The notes: generated by a model not told the origin, from the letters alone. DNA of 64,000 bases from Eonycteris spelaea (GCA_003508835.1 PUFA01000092.1:3534001-3598000), one strand, 5' to 3'. Counted from the first letter of the stretch, positions 35,099 to 47,289 are shown. Made by a program: numbers and translations.

Positions 35099-36344
35099 AA
35101 TATGTGTGCATCCTAGAAGTGTTACCAAAATAGTTCTGACTTAATTATGCTTAAAACACAAGGAGTAAGTATTTCCCAACTTTAAATTTAATAAACACTC
35201 CTAATTTGATTCTGTCCCGACCTTGTAATTTCACACTAAAGCCATTTAATTTCTCTTAGTTTCAGTTTATTCCATTAAGAAATTTTTTTTTTTACAACTA
35301 AAAATGAATCTAGGACTGTGAAAGAACAGAGCAGGAAATCAGGACTTGAGACTTCAACACCCAAGTCTCCTGCCTCATCCCAAAATACATCTGTAAACAA
35401 AAATGGGACTCTGCAATAAATTTAACTTAAAGCGAACTCACAGGGTAATCTGATCATAAATTTCTAACTTGGCAGGAAAAGATCTCTCTAAGACATGAAG
35501 CCTGAATATCTTGGGGAAAAAGTTTGGGGCTACCATCAAAGAGGTGTTCCGGGCAGATAAATTAAACCAGTTCTTTAAATGGGTATATTTGGCTGTAATG
35601 CAATTACGCATGATTTATAAGCAGATGACTTTAATGACTGTACATTATTAATACTTTCACGTAGTCAAGGTCTTTCAGGGGTTAGTTATTGAAGGAAAAG
35701 AGGAAAATGAGACATGCATAAAGTTGCTCTGAAGCTGCTCTAAAGATCTACATAGATTGAGGGGTCTAATTTCATCAGTCCTCCATCTATGAGTGTTACC
35801 TCCTGTCCAGCTCATAGTAGCTAGGAGACACCAAAGGCTCCTAAGTTTTCTTTCCCCTTCCTGTCCCAAGAGCTCATACATGCAGATGCTGAGTAATTAG
35901 TCCCAACTGTCACCCCCATATTGACTGAAATTACAACATGCAGAAATTAATTTAATTTCTAAGCAAGTAGGAAGGAGATTACAACTTAAAATTAATTCAT
36001 TCAATTAGATCCCTCCTAACTCTTTGTTGAAATAAATATACTATGAATTTGACAGTTTTCATGGATGGATGAGAACTGATACAAATTTTGGAAATAAGGG
36101 TGGAGCAGGAAGAAGTGCCACAGGGAAAGTAGCCAGGAAGCAATGAGAAATTCAGAAGTCCTAGGTTATTTCTCCAACCTTTACGATGGCATCAATATTG
36201 CACATGTTTGAGCGCAAGAGCAGAAAAAATAAATTGGGTATAAGAAGTGACTACAATGGTACTGCTTGGGGAGAAGATGTAAAGATAGATGTAGATTACA
36301 GATGATAGAGACAGAGACAGAGAGAGATACTGGCTTAACAGCCA
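35099..36344. other. Unassigned DNA, including a TAAT-rich block
   Basis: No gene. 35575-35675 is a block without repeat character and with several homeodomain-type TAAT cores and 'gcaattacgcatgatttata'; it is discussed as a possible conserved non-coding element. Confidence 0.4.
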
Positions 36345-36455
36345 AGCTTCCCAACTAATGGCTGCTGATACTAAACCTTTTAGGTCTCATCCTCAAAGAG
36401 ACTGAGGATGGGGGTTATTGCTAGGGCAGCTGAAGCCCTCATGTGAAAGATGTTG
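36345..36455. mobile_element. Possible hAT-type MITE fragment
   Basis: Ends in 'gatgttggaaaacactg', like the CAGTG...TTC(C)AA terminal repeat of MER5/Charlie-type elements, and has 'ctcatcctcaaagagactga' inside. Short and uncertain. Confidence 0.3.
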
Positions 36456-36464
36456 GAAAACACT

Positions 36465-36650
36465 GGGTTAGAACACAGACTTTGCAGTCAAAAAAATATG
36501 GCTCTGCAAGTTTATCTGCTATGTGATCTCAGGTAAGCAAGTTAACATCTCTGAATGTTTCGATTTCATGCATGTCAATAGAGTCATAAATATTAAGCGA
36601 AGTTAACTATGTGAAAGGCTTAGCAGGGTTTTAGACTCATAAAGGAACTT
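36465..36650 (+). mobile_element. MIR SINE, sense
   Basis: 'acacagactttgcagtcaaa', 'tatctgctatgtgatctcag', 'gtaagcaagttaacatctct', 'taaatattaagcgaagttaa', 'gtgaaaggcttagcaggg' follow MIR in order. Confidence 0.72.
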
Positions 36651-39329
36651 ATGGAAGGATAATTGGCTAATTCCACCTATTAGAAACACTTACAACTATA
36701 ATATACCAGTGAAGTATAAAACTATTCTAGTTTTTCGTACATTTAATGATTTTTTTTTTTACCATGTAGAACTATAAGTCAGATCTGGGAACTGCACTAG
36801 GAGATAACCTGATGCTGTGCAAAAAAAAAAAAAAACCAAAAAACTTCCTGCCAGCAGCCCTATGGGGACCTCAGTTTCATTCAAGCCACCAAGAGTTAAT
36901 TGCAGGGATACAAAAGGTAAAATGGCAATTTATCTTTAAATCGTATTTTGGTCAGTACAACCATCTCATTAAAGGTTGAAAATGTATTTGTCATCTAAAT
37001 AAAATGTTTGTGTATCTTAATCATTGCCTCTACTATAGAGATTTCATTCTGCAACATTATCTTTTCTATTTTTTCTGATTTTAATATATTAAAAAAATCA
37101 GAATTATGATTGGTTTCCTTTAAAAGACTCTAAAAATTTCTCTGTGCTCTGGTCATTAGTGGCCTAAATAAAGTTTGGAGGTAGCTTTCATCATTCTTTC
37201 AATGTATTTTATCCTCGAGCCCTCCTATATACTGTTGGTAGAATTGCAATTTAACCCAATTACAGAGACACTGACAAAAGAATGAAAAAGTTGAGCTAGT
37301 TCTCTCTTGAGGGAGCAATAATAAAATCTTAACTTGAAAAGTATCTAAAATAAGACTTAGTCCATGTAAGTAGAAGAAAATTCACCACACTATGCAAAAT
37401 ATTGCCAAAAATTTGCAAATATCACTCTATTTTATATATTTCATTTCTGCCCTCAGGAAAATTCCACTGTAGACCACTGCTATGAAAATAATTTTCTTTC
37501 TAGAAGCTGCTAGTATCTATTGAATTCTATAGAAAACAGGGTTCTCCTATGCCAAATTTGTATACAAACTGTTAGAAAATCTTAGAATAAAGCAAGCAAT
37601 ACATTTTCGAGCAACAATTTCTGGAGTGCTTGCTCCTCCATGAGGCTTCGAAGAGACTTTCTAGAACTCATAAATTGAGTCTTAAAGAATATTCTTTCTA
37701 CATAGCTCTCTATCAAGTCAACTACAAGGAGCTTCTGCTTTCATAAAAACCACAGTGGATAAAAATTGACACTTCATTTTAAAATTCCTAATGAGTTAGT
37801 AAAAAATCTTTTAATGACTACATGGATATAAGTATAATTAGTCACACAGTTTGTGGATAAAAACAAAAGTGATATTCTCAGTTTTAATTCTGAACAGAGT
37901 AGATAAGGAAGTAACTTTTAAATAGTTGTACAGTAGACAGAAACAAAATATGTGAAAAGGAATAAAACCTTTTTCTGTTTTTCCAAGTTGGCCAATGAAG
38001 AAGCATATTTTAGACCAGACTAATATTTCTCTTCACAAAATACATTGATAAGAATGCTGGAAAACTTCAAAGCATAAAGTCACATAAATCAGAAAGTGTT
38101 TAAAGTACAAAACTTTCCCTTTCTTTAGTGTTACTCCATAAACCCCAGTTAGGAATATGAGTTGAGTACTCTATAAAACTAAAACACTGCAAAAACTGAC
38201 CTAGAGTTTCTCATTTGGCCGAACACTGAGAGACAGGTCCAAAGCACTGAGCCACAGAGAAAGCACTCATTCAAAAAGACTAATTCAAAAAGGTATTAGT
38301 ATTAGGGATGTATTCTATGGCCATTTAATAAAGAGAGACTTTGGGGAATGAAAAATAATTTATCCAATTATAAAAGTCCACCAAAATATAATATATTATA
38401 AATTCATTTACCCTGAAGCAGTTACAGTAGGCTATTTCTGTTCTTTCCATAACTAGGCTACTGAACAACTAAAGTCAAGACAATCTATGAAAAATCAAGA
38501 GCTTTCAAGAAGCTTTTGAAGAAATGAATGAATGAATGATGTTTAAGGATTAGGATTTCTCCAGTTTTCCCCTCCCACCTTGGACCACCTTGGAGATTAA
38601 CCAAACTGCCATTAAGGTGCACGTGACATTTCACTTATTCAAAGGTACTAGGTAGGGAAGCAGGTAGTTGGTCTTAGAAACCAGAGATTTAATGGATTGT
38701 GATTTGAAAAACACTGTGAAAGGCTACCTTCACCCAATTTTGTCTGTAAAATCCTCCTGGCATAGAGATTAAAACACTCATTCATAGGGTCATCTCTTTG
38801 ATTTAAGGTTTGGTCTGAATAAGTTATCTAATAAAACATAAATGTATTCCTTGAAGGAAAATAAATGAAAACATCCACTGACAGAATAACTTATAAATCC
38901 ATATCTCAAATTAACAAAGATGTGAATTGACTACTGAAGAAATGAAATACGAGAAAGCAGATTTTAGGGGTTAGAAACTGTAAACTTAAAAACATAAACT
39001 GAGGATAGCTGAGAAGAGGGGATTATGGATAGATCATGACATATCCTGGAAAACCAGACAGCTATCTGTATCAGGGCCTTGAGACTTAGGTTGAAGAGGG
39101 GCAAATGAACAAGAAGAGGAAAGTCTTAGGCAATTTTGCCCTTTTCACCTTTTTCCTAATAGTCCTAAGTAGTGAGGTATAAGTTAGGGCAGAGTCAAAT
39201 AAGATTTTTTCCATAACTTTTTCTGAGGCCCCACAGTACAACTTTCTCTTCTTTTTTTTTTTTTTTGTCCCTTCATTTTCCTGTTACTACCCCTTGCTAT
39301 CATGTTGTTTCATATAATAATCTATTTTC
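36651..39329. other. Unassigned AT-rich DNA
   Basis: No gene, no nameable repeat. Homopolymers at about 36821-36834 (A) and 39247-39263 (T), and a short ATGA repeat at 38522-38538. Confidence 0.45.
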
Positions 39330-39500
39330 TACATTAAGTTCTTATTTTGTTCCAGGAATTACTTTAAGCATTTTTCATGCCTTATCTAATGCTCATATAA
39401 ATCCTCAGAATTATCATAATTTTTAAGAATTAGAGAATAATATGATTACATTATTTGACAGATGAAACTGAGAAGGATATCCCACACCTCATAAGTTTCT
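39330..39500 (-). mobile_element. MIR SINE, antisense
   Basis: 'attttgttccaggaattact', 'ttaagcatttttcatgcctt', 'atctaatgctcatataaatc', 'cattatttgacagatgaaac' and 'tgagaaggatatcccacacc' give a reverse-complement MIR. Confidence 0.7.
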
Positions 39501-39979
39501 TGGGAAGATTAAATAAGATGATGCATTGAGAAAGGTGGTCAATCCTACCATTTCCTTCTGTTTACCTCACCTTCATTCTTGTGACTGTCTTTTGGTGATT
39601 GTGAAGTCCATTCTCCAATAGCTTATCAAATCAGGCTAATTCCTGCAGAGCATAGACTTTTACCCTCTTCTATTAAAAATCAATTCAGACCCTCAACTTC
39701 ATCTCTTAGTGACACTGTGTGCTACTGCTAGAAAATTTTGCTCTAAGGAGACAAAATCTGAAAGCATCTTTAACCATCCTCCTTCCATTATAAAACTTCA
39801 CTGACTCATTTGGTGTCCCAGAATGTTCATTGGGATGTGAAATTCTATTACAGAAGATCTGTTATAAGGAAGATCAAACATCATTGGAGCCCCCATTGCC
39901 CCGTGTTTAGCATAGATCCAGTAGATAGTAGGTATGTCATATTTTTGAATGGATAAAGAAATTAAAGAACTTGATCGGA
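39501..39979. other. Unassigned DNA flanking the L1
   Basis: No gene. Ends at an A-rich stretch (aaagaaattaaagaac) that weakly resembles the sequence after the L1 tail (aaaaaataaagaat), a possible remnant target-site duplication. Confidence 0.4.
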
Positions 39980-40719
39980 GTTCTTTAGGACATGGCAGAG
40001 TGAGAGATGTCCCCAGATCTCTCCCCTTGAAATAACAGTATGCTGAACATATAACACTCAACAAATCACCCAACCTACACACACAAGCACATGTGAGTGA
40101 GTGATCTGCGCAAAAGAGCTACTGGAGGTCAGAACTATGGGAGTCAGGCAGCATAGCTTGGGAGGAACAAAGAAGCTACCTCTCACAGCCAGATCTCCCT
40201 GCAGGAGGGGAGAGGAGAAAGTGTGGTGGGTTCCCTAATAGCTCTGCCTCGGAGATCTGTGAGCTCCATGCAGTGGTAGAGCCCAGGGATTAGGGCAGAA
40301 AGCAAAATGAAGATGGCAGAGAAGCAACAACTGATTATTACCAGGCACGGTTGCAAAATACCAGGCTGAGCCACGACTCTAATCTTTCAACCCATATCCT
40401 CCAAAACCAAACACCGCAGAGCCCAGGAAAAGCTGAGCAAAGGTTACCAAAACTTTTGCTAACACCGAAAAGGACTGAGACTGAGGGTAGGGATTGTGAT
40501 TGAATATTTATAAAAAAGAAAAGAAAAGCATTATTAAGGCTCAAAGCAGGGATCCAATAGGAGGCTTAGATGCCACCTATTGGAAACTAAAAGGAAAACA
40601 CCTTCTAAGCAGCAAGCTAAAGAGAGATCTTTATATAATAAATTTCCTTGTAAAAAATAAAAATAAAAACAAATATACTTCTATTAATGCCCAGGTGGAG
40701 AAATATTCCATTAAACACC
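39980..40719 (+). promoter_or_regulatory. L1 5'UTR (ancestral internal promoter region)
   Basis: About 740 bp, richer in G and C at its start than the surroundings, beginning near 'ggacatggcagagtgagaga' and including 'gccagatctccctgcaggag', 'ccctaatagctctgcctcgg' and 'aaacaccgcagagcccagga'. L1 5'UTRs contain an internal RNA polymerase II promoter in active copies; this copy has lost most CpGs, so present activity is doubtful. Minus-strand frames at 39798-40082, 40183-40374 and 40338-40544 are incidental. Confidence 0.75.
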
Positions 40720-41850
40720 ATGAACAATCAAAGTGACAAGGCAGAAAAAAAGAGAGAAATCTCCAGAAAATAAGATTAAAGACATAGAAATATGTGACTT
40801 TAATGACAGAGAGTTCAAGATGTTTCTTCTGAAAGAACTCAATGAGATCCAAAATAATTCAAATTAACAAGTACAAATTAACAGTTGATAGACTGTCACA
40901 GGGATGGGGAGCACGGCATAGGAAATGCATTAATATGGTGGCTAGATAGAGGGCCAGGGAAGAAAGAGAACAATTGGGAGGATGGTTTTATGAACTATAT
41001 AGATGTCTAACCAATGTACTGTATAATTGAAAATAATTAAAATAAATTAATTTTTAAAAAATTCAAGAAGCTGAAAAAACAACTAGATCAGCAGAATGAG
41101 TTTTTTTGGCAAGGAGACTGAAACCCTAAAAAAGAACCAAATAGAACTTCTGGAGATGAAGAACACACTAAAAGAGATAAAACAATGAAATAGCAAGCTT
41201 GGAAAACAGAGTCGAACAAATGGGGAAAAAAATAAGTGATATCCAAGACAAAAATATATAAATAATTCAAAAGGAAGAGAGAGACCAAAGAATTAAAAAT
41301 AATGAAAGACAAATACAAGAACTAGCTGATGCCATCAGGAAAAGATAGATAAGAATAATGAGCATTCTAGGAGAGAAAAAAAGCAGGGATCAGAGAGCAT
41401 TTTCAGACAAATAGTTGACGAGAATTTCCCAAATCTAAGAAATGAGCTGGAGCTTGGAATTCAAAAAATCAATAGAACACCAATTATATCAAATTGAAAA
41501 GGCCTTCTCCAAGATATATTGTATTAAAATTATTAAATATTAATGACAAAGAAGGAATTCTCAGGGCAGCTAGGGAAAAGAAGATGGTAACCTACAAAGA
41601 AAAACCCATTAGATTATCGTCAGACTTCTCAGCACAAACCTTACCAGCCAGAAAGGAGTGGAATCAAATATTCAAACCATTAAATGAAGGGAATTACCAG
41701 CCAAGAATAATGTATCCAGCTAAGCTCTCCTTTAGATAGGAAGGAGAAATCAAGACCTCTCTACACATATAAAAATTAAGGAAATTCTCCACTGCGAGGC
41801 CTGCATTACAGGAAATATTGAAAGAGGTCAATCCATCTAAAATAAAATGA
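40720..41850 (+). pseudogene. L1 ORF1 (RNA-binding chaperone) pseudogene
   Basis: The ORF1 product is a trimeric coiled-coil RNA-binding protein of the L1 RNP. The start ATG at 40720 opens a lysine/glutamate-rich N-terminus; the coiled-coil region follows at about 41060-41340. The C-terminal domain is clear at 41494-41739 (RPSPRYIV, AAREKK, YKEKPIRLSSDFSA, ARKEWNQIF, QPRIMYPAKLSF), and a final segment (ARPALQEILKE) continues past a stop to about 41850. Stops, frameshifts and a 0.19-kb insertion at 40863-41056 break the frame. It cannot give a full protein. Confidence 0.88.
40863..41056 (+). mobile_element. Retroposed 0.19-kb insertion inside L1 ORF1, unnamed
   Basis: This stretch interrupts ORF1 between 'gagatccaaaataattcaa' and 'gaagctgaaaaaacaac', which are contiguous in normal ORF1. 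The flanks carry a near-exact duplication: aaaataattcaa at 40851-40862 and aaaaaattcaa at 41057-41067. The insert ends with an A/T-rich tail (aattaaaataaattaatttt), consistent with L1-driven retroposition. Its body ('cagggatggggagcacggca', 'gatgtctaaccaatgtactg', 'tataattgaa') resembles the 3' end of a mammalian L1-type element but I cannot name it; no second copy occurs in the window. Confidence 0.7.
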
Positions 41851-42285
41851 CAAAAAAGAAAATAACCATAAGGCAACTCGCAGACAGATAGAAGTAGAGT
41901 AGTGCAACCCTTATTAAGAACACCGTATTACAGTTTAAACAAAAAGAAGAGATTTGCTATTGCAAGATAGCAATGAATACTCAGCATACATAGGGACAAA
42001 TTGAGACAACAATAACAGAAAAGGTGAGGATTCAAAGATCCAAATTAGCAAAGGGGAATGGAGATAAGGCATGAGCAGAAGAAATGGACAACTGTATATA
42101 TATAACTATCCTTTACATATTTGTAACAGTAACCACACACAAAAGATTCAGAACTGAAGTACATAACATAAAACAAGAAGGACCAGAGGGAAAAGACACA
42201 AAACCCAACCAAAATAAAAGAAAGATAGAAATGCAAGTATAAGGAAACAATGTAAGCACCAAGCTACCAGAAAGCAAAAGATAAA
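41851..42285 (+). other. L1 inter-ORF spacer
   Basis: A-rich, non-coding sequence of about 435 bp between the ORF1 end and the ORF2 start. It is longer than the roughly 60-bp spacer of human L1, as in several other mammalian L1 lineages. Minus-strand frames at 42045-42310 are antisense artefacts. Confidence 0.75.
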
Positions 42286-45200
42286 ATGGGTAAGGAAAAA
42301 CATAGTTCAATAATCACTCTAAATGTAAATGAACTGAACTCACTAATAAAAAGGAACAGAGTTGCAAATTGGTTCAAAAAAAACTCAACTATACTGCCTC
42401 CAGGAGACATATCTCAGTTCCAAATACAAATACAGACTCAAAGTGAAAGGGCGGAAGATGACACATCAAGCAAATGACATTCAGAGAAAAGCAGGAATAG
42501 CGGTACTATCATATGAAATGGACTTCAAAATAAAGAAGGTAAAGGAAGATACTGAGGACACTTCATAATGATAAAGAGAATCACACACCAAGAAGATATA
42601 ACACTTATGAATATCTATGCTCCCAATTAGGGAGCCTCGAAATATGGAAAGCAATTACTAAGAGAACTCAAGGGAGAAACAGACCAAAACACTATCATAG
42701 TGGGGGGCCTAAATACCCCACTCTCGGATATGGACAGATCATCCAAACAGAAAATCAATAAGGAAATAACTTCCTTAAACACAAACATTCCAACTGGGCA
42801 TAATTGACATTAACAGAGCCTTTCATCCCAAAACAGCTGCTTATACATTCTACGCTAGAACACATGGAACATTCTCAAGGATTGACCACAGACTGGGACA
42901 CAGAGGTAGCCTTAACAAATATAAGAGGGTTGAAATCATACCAATCATATCCTCTGATCATAATTCTTTGAAGCTAGAGACCAACTATACAAAGAAAGCA
43001 GGAAGAACCACAAATACATGGAGATTAAACAACATGCTACTAAAGAATGATCGAGTCAGAGAAGAAATAAAAAGAGAGATCAAGAGATATATAGAAACAA
43101 ATGATAATGATAATACAACATATCAAAACTTGTGGGACATGGCAAAAGCAGCAATGGAAGGAAAGTTCATATCATTGCAGGCTTATCTCAAAAAACAAGA
43201 AGGAGCCCAAATTAACAACCTAACAGTTCATCTTAAAAAATGAGAAAAAGAGCAAATCAATCCTAAAATCAGTTGAAGGAAATAATCAAAATTATAACAG
43301 AATTAAAAGAAATTGAAGACCAAAAAAAAAAGATAGAAAAAATAAACAACAAAGAGCTAGTTCTTTGAGAAAATTAATAAAATTGACAAACCCCTGGCAA
43401 GACTCACTAAAGAAAGAAAAAGAACACAAATAAACAAAATCAGGGATGAAGAAGAGAAATTATGACAAACACCACAGAAATACAAAGGATCATACAATAA
43501 TACTATGAAAAACTACATAGCACCAAATTCAATAACCTAGAAGAAAAGACAAGTACTTAGAAAGATACAACCTTCCTAGACTGAATCAAGAAAAACTGGA
43601 TAATCTAAATAGACCAATCAGCAGTATAGAAATTGAAACAATCATCAAAAACCTACCAAAAAGTAAAAGTCCAGGACCAGATGGCTTCACCAGTGAATTC
43701 TACCAAACATTCAAAGAAGATTAATATCTGTTCTCCTCAAACTCTTCCAAAAAATCAAAGAGGGGGCAATACTTCCTAACTCATTTTGTGAGGCCAATAT
43801 TACTCTGATACCAAAACCTGGTAAGGATAACACACAAAAAAAGAAAACTACAGACCAATATCTCTCATTAACACAGATGCAAAATTCCTAAATTAGATAC
43901 TAGTGAACCAAATATAACATCGTATATAAAAAAGATTATACACCATGTTCAAGTAGGCTTCATTCCGCGGGCCCAGGCATGATTTAATACACACAAATTG
44001 ATAAATCTGATATTCCACATAAAACAAATTAAAAAATAAGAATATGATCATATCACAGATGCAGAAAAAGCCTTTGACAAGATATAGCATCCATTTATGA
44101 TCAAAACACTTAAAATTGGTATAGAAGGAAAGTACCTTAACATAATAAAGGTCATATACAACAAACCCTCAGCCAACATTATACTTAATGGTGAAAAACT
44201 AAAAATCTTTCCTCAAAGATCAGGAACAAGGCAAGGCTGTCCACTATCACCACTGTTATTCACTATAACATTGGAGGTCCTAACAAGTGCAATTAGGCAA
44301 GAGAAGAAAGATATAAAGGTCATCCAAATAGGAAACGAAGAAGTCAAACTGTCACTATTTGTGGATGACATGATTCTCTACATAGAAAACCCTAAAGACT
44401 CTGCAAGAACACTACTAGAAATAATAAGCAAATACAGTAAATTCTCTAGATACAAAATCAATGTTCAAAACCCATAGCATTCCTATACTCTAATAATGAA
44501 GAGTCAGAAAAGAATTGGAAAAAATAATTCCTTTTCCAATTGCAATGAAGAGAAGAAAATACCTAGGAATAAACCTAATGAAACATGTGAAGGACCTATA
44601 TAATGAAAACTACAAGGCTGATAAAAGAAATTGAAGAAGATACAAAAAAAACGGAAAGATATTCCATGTTCTTGGATTGGAAGAATCAACATAGTTAAAA
44701 TGACCTCATTACCTAAAGTATTATACAAATTTAATGCAATCCCTATCAAAATCCCGTCAGATTTGCATGGAAGTACAAAAGACCCTGAATTGCTAAAGCC
44801 ATCCTGAGAAAAAAGAGCAAGGCTGGAGGCGTCACTCTGTGATAATAATCAAAACGGCATGGTACTAGCAGAAAAAAAAACACATCAAGACCACCTAGGA
44901 ATACCAGGTGCTGCAGGTGTTTAAAAAAATACAAAAGTGAAAAGAATAACAGACACATCGACCAGTGGAACAGAATTGAGAGTCCAGAAGTAAACCCATG
45001 TTTATATGGGCAAATAATTTTCAACAAAGGAGACAAAAACATACAGTGGAGAAAGGAAAGTCTCTTCAATAAATGGTGCTGGGAAAACTGAAAAGTCACC
45101 TGCAAAAGAATGAAACTAGACTGTTTGTCTATCACCACACACCAAATTAACTCAAAATGGATTAAGGACCTGAATAGAAGACCTGAAACAATAAAATGCA

Positions 45201-45829
45201 TAGAAGAAAACAAGAACAAAACTTGTGGACCTTGGACTTAAAGAGAATTTTATTAATTTGACCTCAAGGACAAAGGCAAATATATGAAAGTATGCTCAAC
45301 ATTTCTAGCTATTAGGGAAATGTAAATCAAAACCACAATGAGATACCATTTCACACCTGTCAGAATAGTTACAATCAACAGGACAAGTAATAACAAATGC
45401 TGGAGAGGTTGTGGAGAAATAAGGAACCCTCATACACTGCTAGTGGGACTACAAATTGGTACAGCCACTATGGAAAACAGTATAGAGGTTCCTCAAAAAA
45501 CTAAGAATTGATCTACCATATGATCCAGCAATCCCTCTACTGGGTATTTACCCCAAAGATTTGAAAACTTATATCTGAAAAGATATTTGCATACCTATGT
45601 TCATAGCACCATTATTCACAGTAGCTAGGACATGAAAGTAATCAATAGATGATTGGATAAGGAAGCTGTGGTACATATATACAATGGAATATTACTCAGC
45701 CATAAGAAGAGATAAAATACTGCCATTTGTGACAACGTGACACATGGACCTTGAGATAATCATGCTAAGTGACATAAGCCAGACAGAAAGAGTTGAAAAC
45801 CACATGATATCACTTATACGTGAAATATA
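42286..45829 (+). pseudogene. L1 ORF2 (endonuclease/reverse transcriptase) pseudogene
   Basis: Encodes the remains of the L1 enzyme that nicks target DNA and reverse-transcribes L1 RNA. ATG at 42286 starts the apurinic-type endonuclease (ITLNVNELNS, where the catalytic Asn is kept); LQETYL follows in another frame after 42362, so a frameshift lies in between. RT is open at 44097-44477: motif [14 protein letters not shown], then FVDD at 44358-44369 (usual FADD; both aspartates kept). The C-terminal cysteine region (CWRGCGE) is near 45400, and the reading ends with a stop at 45827-45829. About 0.3 kb seems missing around 45235-45290. Length about 3.54 kb against about 3.8 kb for an intact ORF2. 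Confidence 0.9.
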
Positions 45830-46116
45830 AATCTAAAACCAACAAATAAACATGACAAACAAACAGAGACTCATGGACATGGACAGTAGACTAGTAGTTA
45901 CCAGAGGGTGGGGGGAGGAAGGGGAAGGATATGGAGTAAAATAGGTCAAATGTGTGGTGACAGAAAGAAATCTATCTATGGGCGGTGAACACACAGCGCA
46001 AAATATATATGACTTACTGTTGAATTGTATACTTGAACTTAATGGGATTTTGTTAACCAATGTCACTACAATAAAAAATAAATTAATTAATTTTTAAAAA
46101 TTAAAAAATAAAGAAT

Positions 46117-46799
46117 CCATTACATTTTTAAATCAAAGAAAATATTTTGACATCTTTATGTCTATAATTCTGTTAAAAGTCACACATTATGTAAAGCTCA
46201 GAGGCAACTATGGCTAGTTTCATAACTGCCATTCATTTTCTGATGAAGAACTTTTAGAGTATTGGAAAATCTCAGGGAAGACATTTTCATTGAGTTCTGC
46301 TGATGTCTTATTTGAAGTTAACTGTTAGGTGGAAGATAACTTAGCCAAATAAGAGACTCGAAGGATTGCTCTCATTGACATTAGCCTTCTTCCAGTCCAT
46401 TCAGGCCATTCCTTCCCTGGGCAGAGTAAAGACCTCGGTCAGCACAGCATTAAAATTTGTTGATTGTGCAGCAGCTTCTCTCATTTTATGTTCACAAGAG
46501 ACTGGAAATAAATCTAGGATATACTGACTAATTCTCCTAGTACATCAGCTTTTAACATGCATGAGATATTCCCACTGTCACTTGCCTGAAGGTCATCAGA
46601 GAGAGAGAGAGGAAAATGCACTTCCTCAGAGTGAGCTCATTCTAAATTCTCACACAATCTATCTACAACACACACACACACCACACACCACACACACACA
46701 CATTAGTTTAAGGCACAAGGAATTGTGATGGATAAATAATAATAAAAAGAAAAATCTATCAAAATCTGAGCAAACCAACAATTTTCCAATGACCTGATA
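46117..46799. other. Unassigned DNA with a CA microsatellite
   Basis: No gene. Contains the interrupted CA tract at 46668-46702. Confidence 0.45.
46668..46702 (+). repeat. Interrupted (CA)n microsatellite
   Basis: CA units interrupted by two CC dinucleotides. Confidence 0.92.
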
Positions 46800-47240
46800 T
46801 AACTTTAACATGGCCTACCTTAAATACAAGACTGCTTCTTCTTTTTTTCCGCTCCCATCGGGAGATGAAGTTTCTTTCCAGACCCATGGAATCCGGGCTG
46901 GTCTTGTGATTTGCTATGACCAAAAGAATGTAACAGAAGTGCACTGGGGAAGTCCTGAGCCAAGGTTTGAAAAGAGCTTGCACCTTCTACTCTCCTCTCT
47001 TGGAAGCCAGAGACCATCTACCATGCTGAGAAGATGAAAGACTATGTGGAGGGAACCCTGCTGTGTCTTCAGCTGAGCCCAGACACCAGCTAGGGGAATG
47101 TAGCTGCATGAGTGAGCCTGGAAGAGAACAGCAGAGTCAGCTAGACAATCCTCAGAATTGTGAAAAAGACTAAGTCTTCTTCAGCCATTGTTGTTGGGCG
47201 TGATTTTTATATAGCAGTGGATAATAGATACAAAAGGACT
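46800..47240 (+). mobile_element. MLT1-type LTR (MaLR), solo
   Basis: Characteristic MLT1 landmarks in order: 'gtcttgtgatttgctatgac', 'caaaagaatgtaacagaagt', 'gaaaagagcttgcaccttct', 'ctcctctcttggaagccaga', 'accatgctgagaagatgaaa', 'ctgagcccagacaccagcta', 'aatcctcagaattgtgaaaa' and 'atagcagtggataatagata'. MaLR LTRs are old non-autonomous endogenous-retrovirus-like elements. Overlapping frames at 46759-47037 on both strands are incidental. Confidence 0.88.
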
Positions 47241-47289
47241 TGGTGATTATTGGTTAGGGGAGCAGGAAGGAAGATTTGTAATGAATCCA

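Larger units (their letters stand above)
39980..46110 (+). mobile_element. LINE-1, nearly full length, inactive
   Basis: A sense-strand L1 with every part in order: 5'UTR (39980-40719), ORF1 (40720-41850), spacer (41851-42285), ORF2 (42286-45829) and 3'UTR ending with 'ttaaccaatgtcactacaat', an AATAAA signal and an A-rich tail near 46080-46110. Both ORFs have stops and frameshifts, ORF1 carries a later insertion, and ORF2 appears to be missing about 0.3 kb. Divergence suggests it is well past its active life. The 3' end type occurs in non-primate placental L1s; I would not fix the species from it. Confidence 0.93.

Noticed and set aside
39798..40544. Three minus-strand frames upstream of L1 ORF1 considered as an antisense ORF0-like gene
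   Set aside because: ORF0 is a primate L1 feature; these frames are not in the expected position and show no resemblance that I can support.
44746..45219. 157-codon minus-strand frame, the longest in the window
   Set aside because: It is antisense to L1 ORF2; the A-rich coding strand of L1 leaves few stops on its complement.
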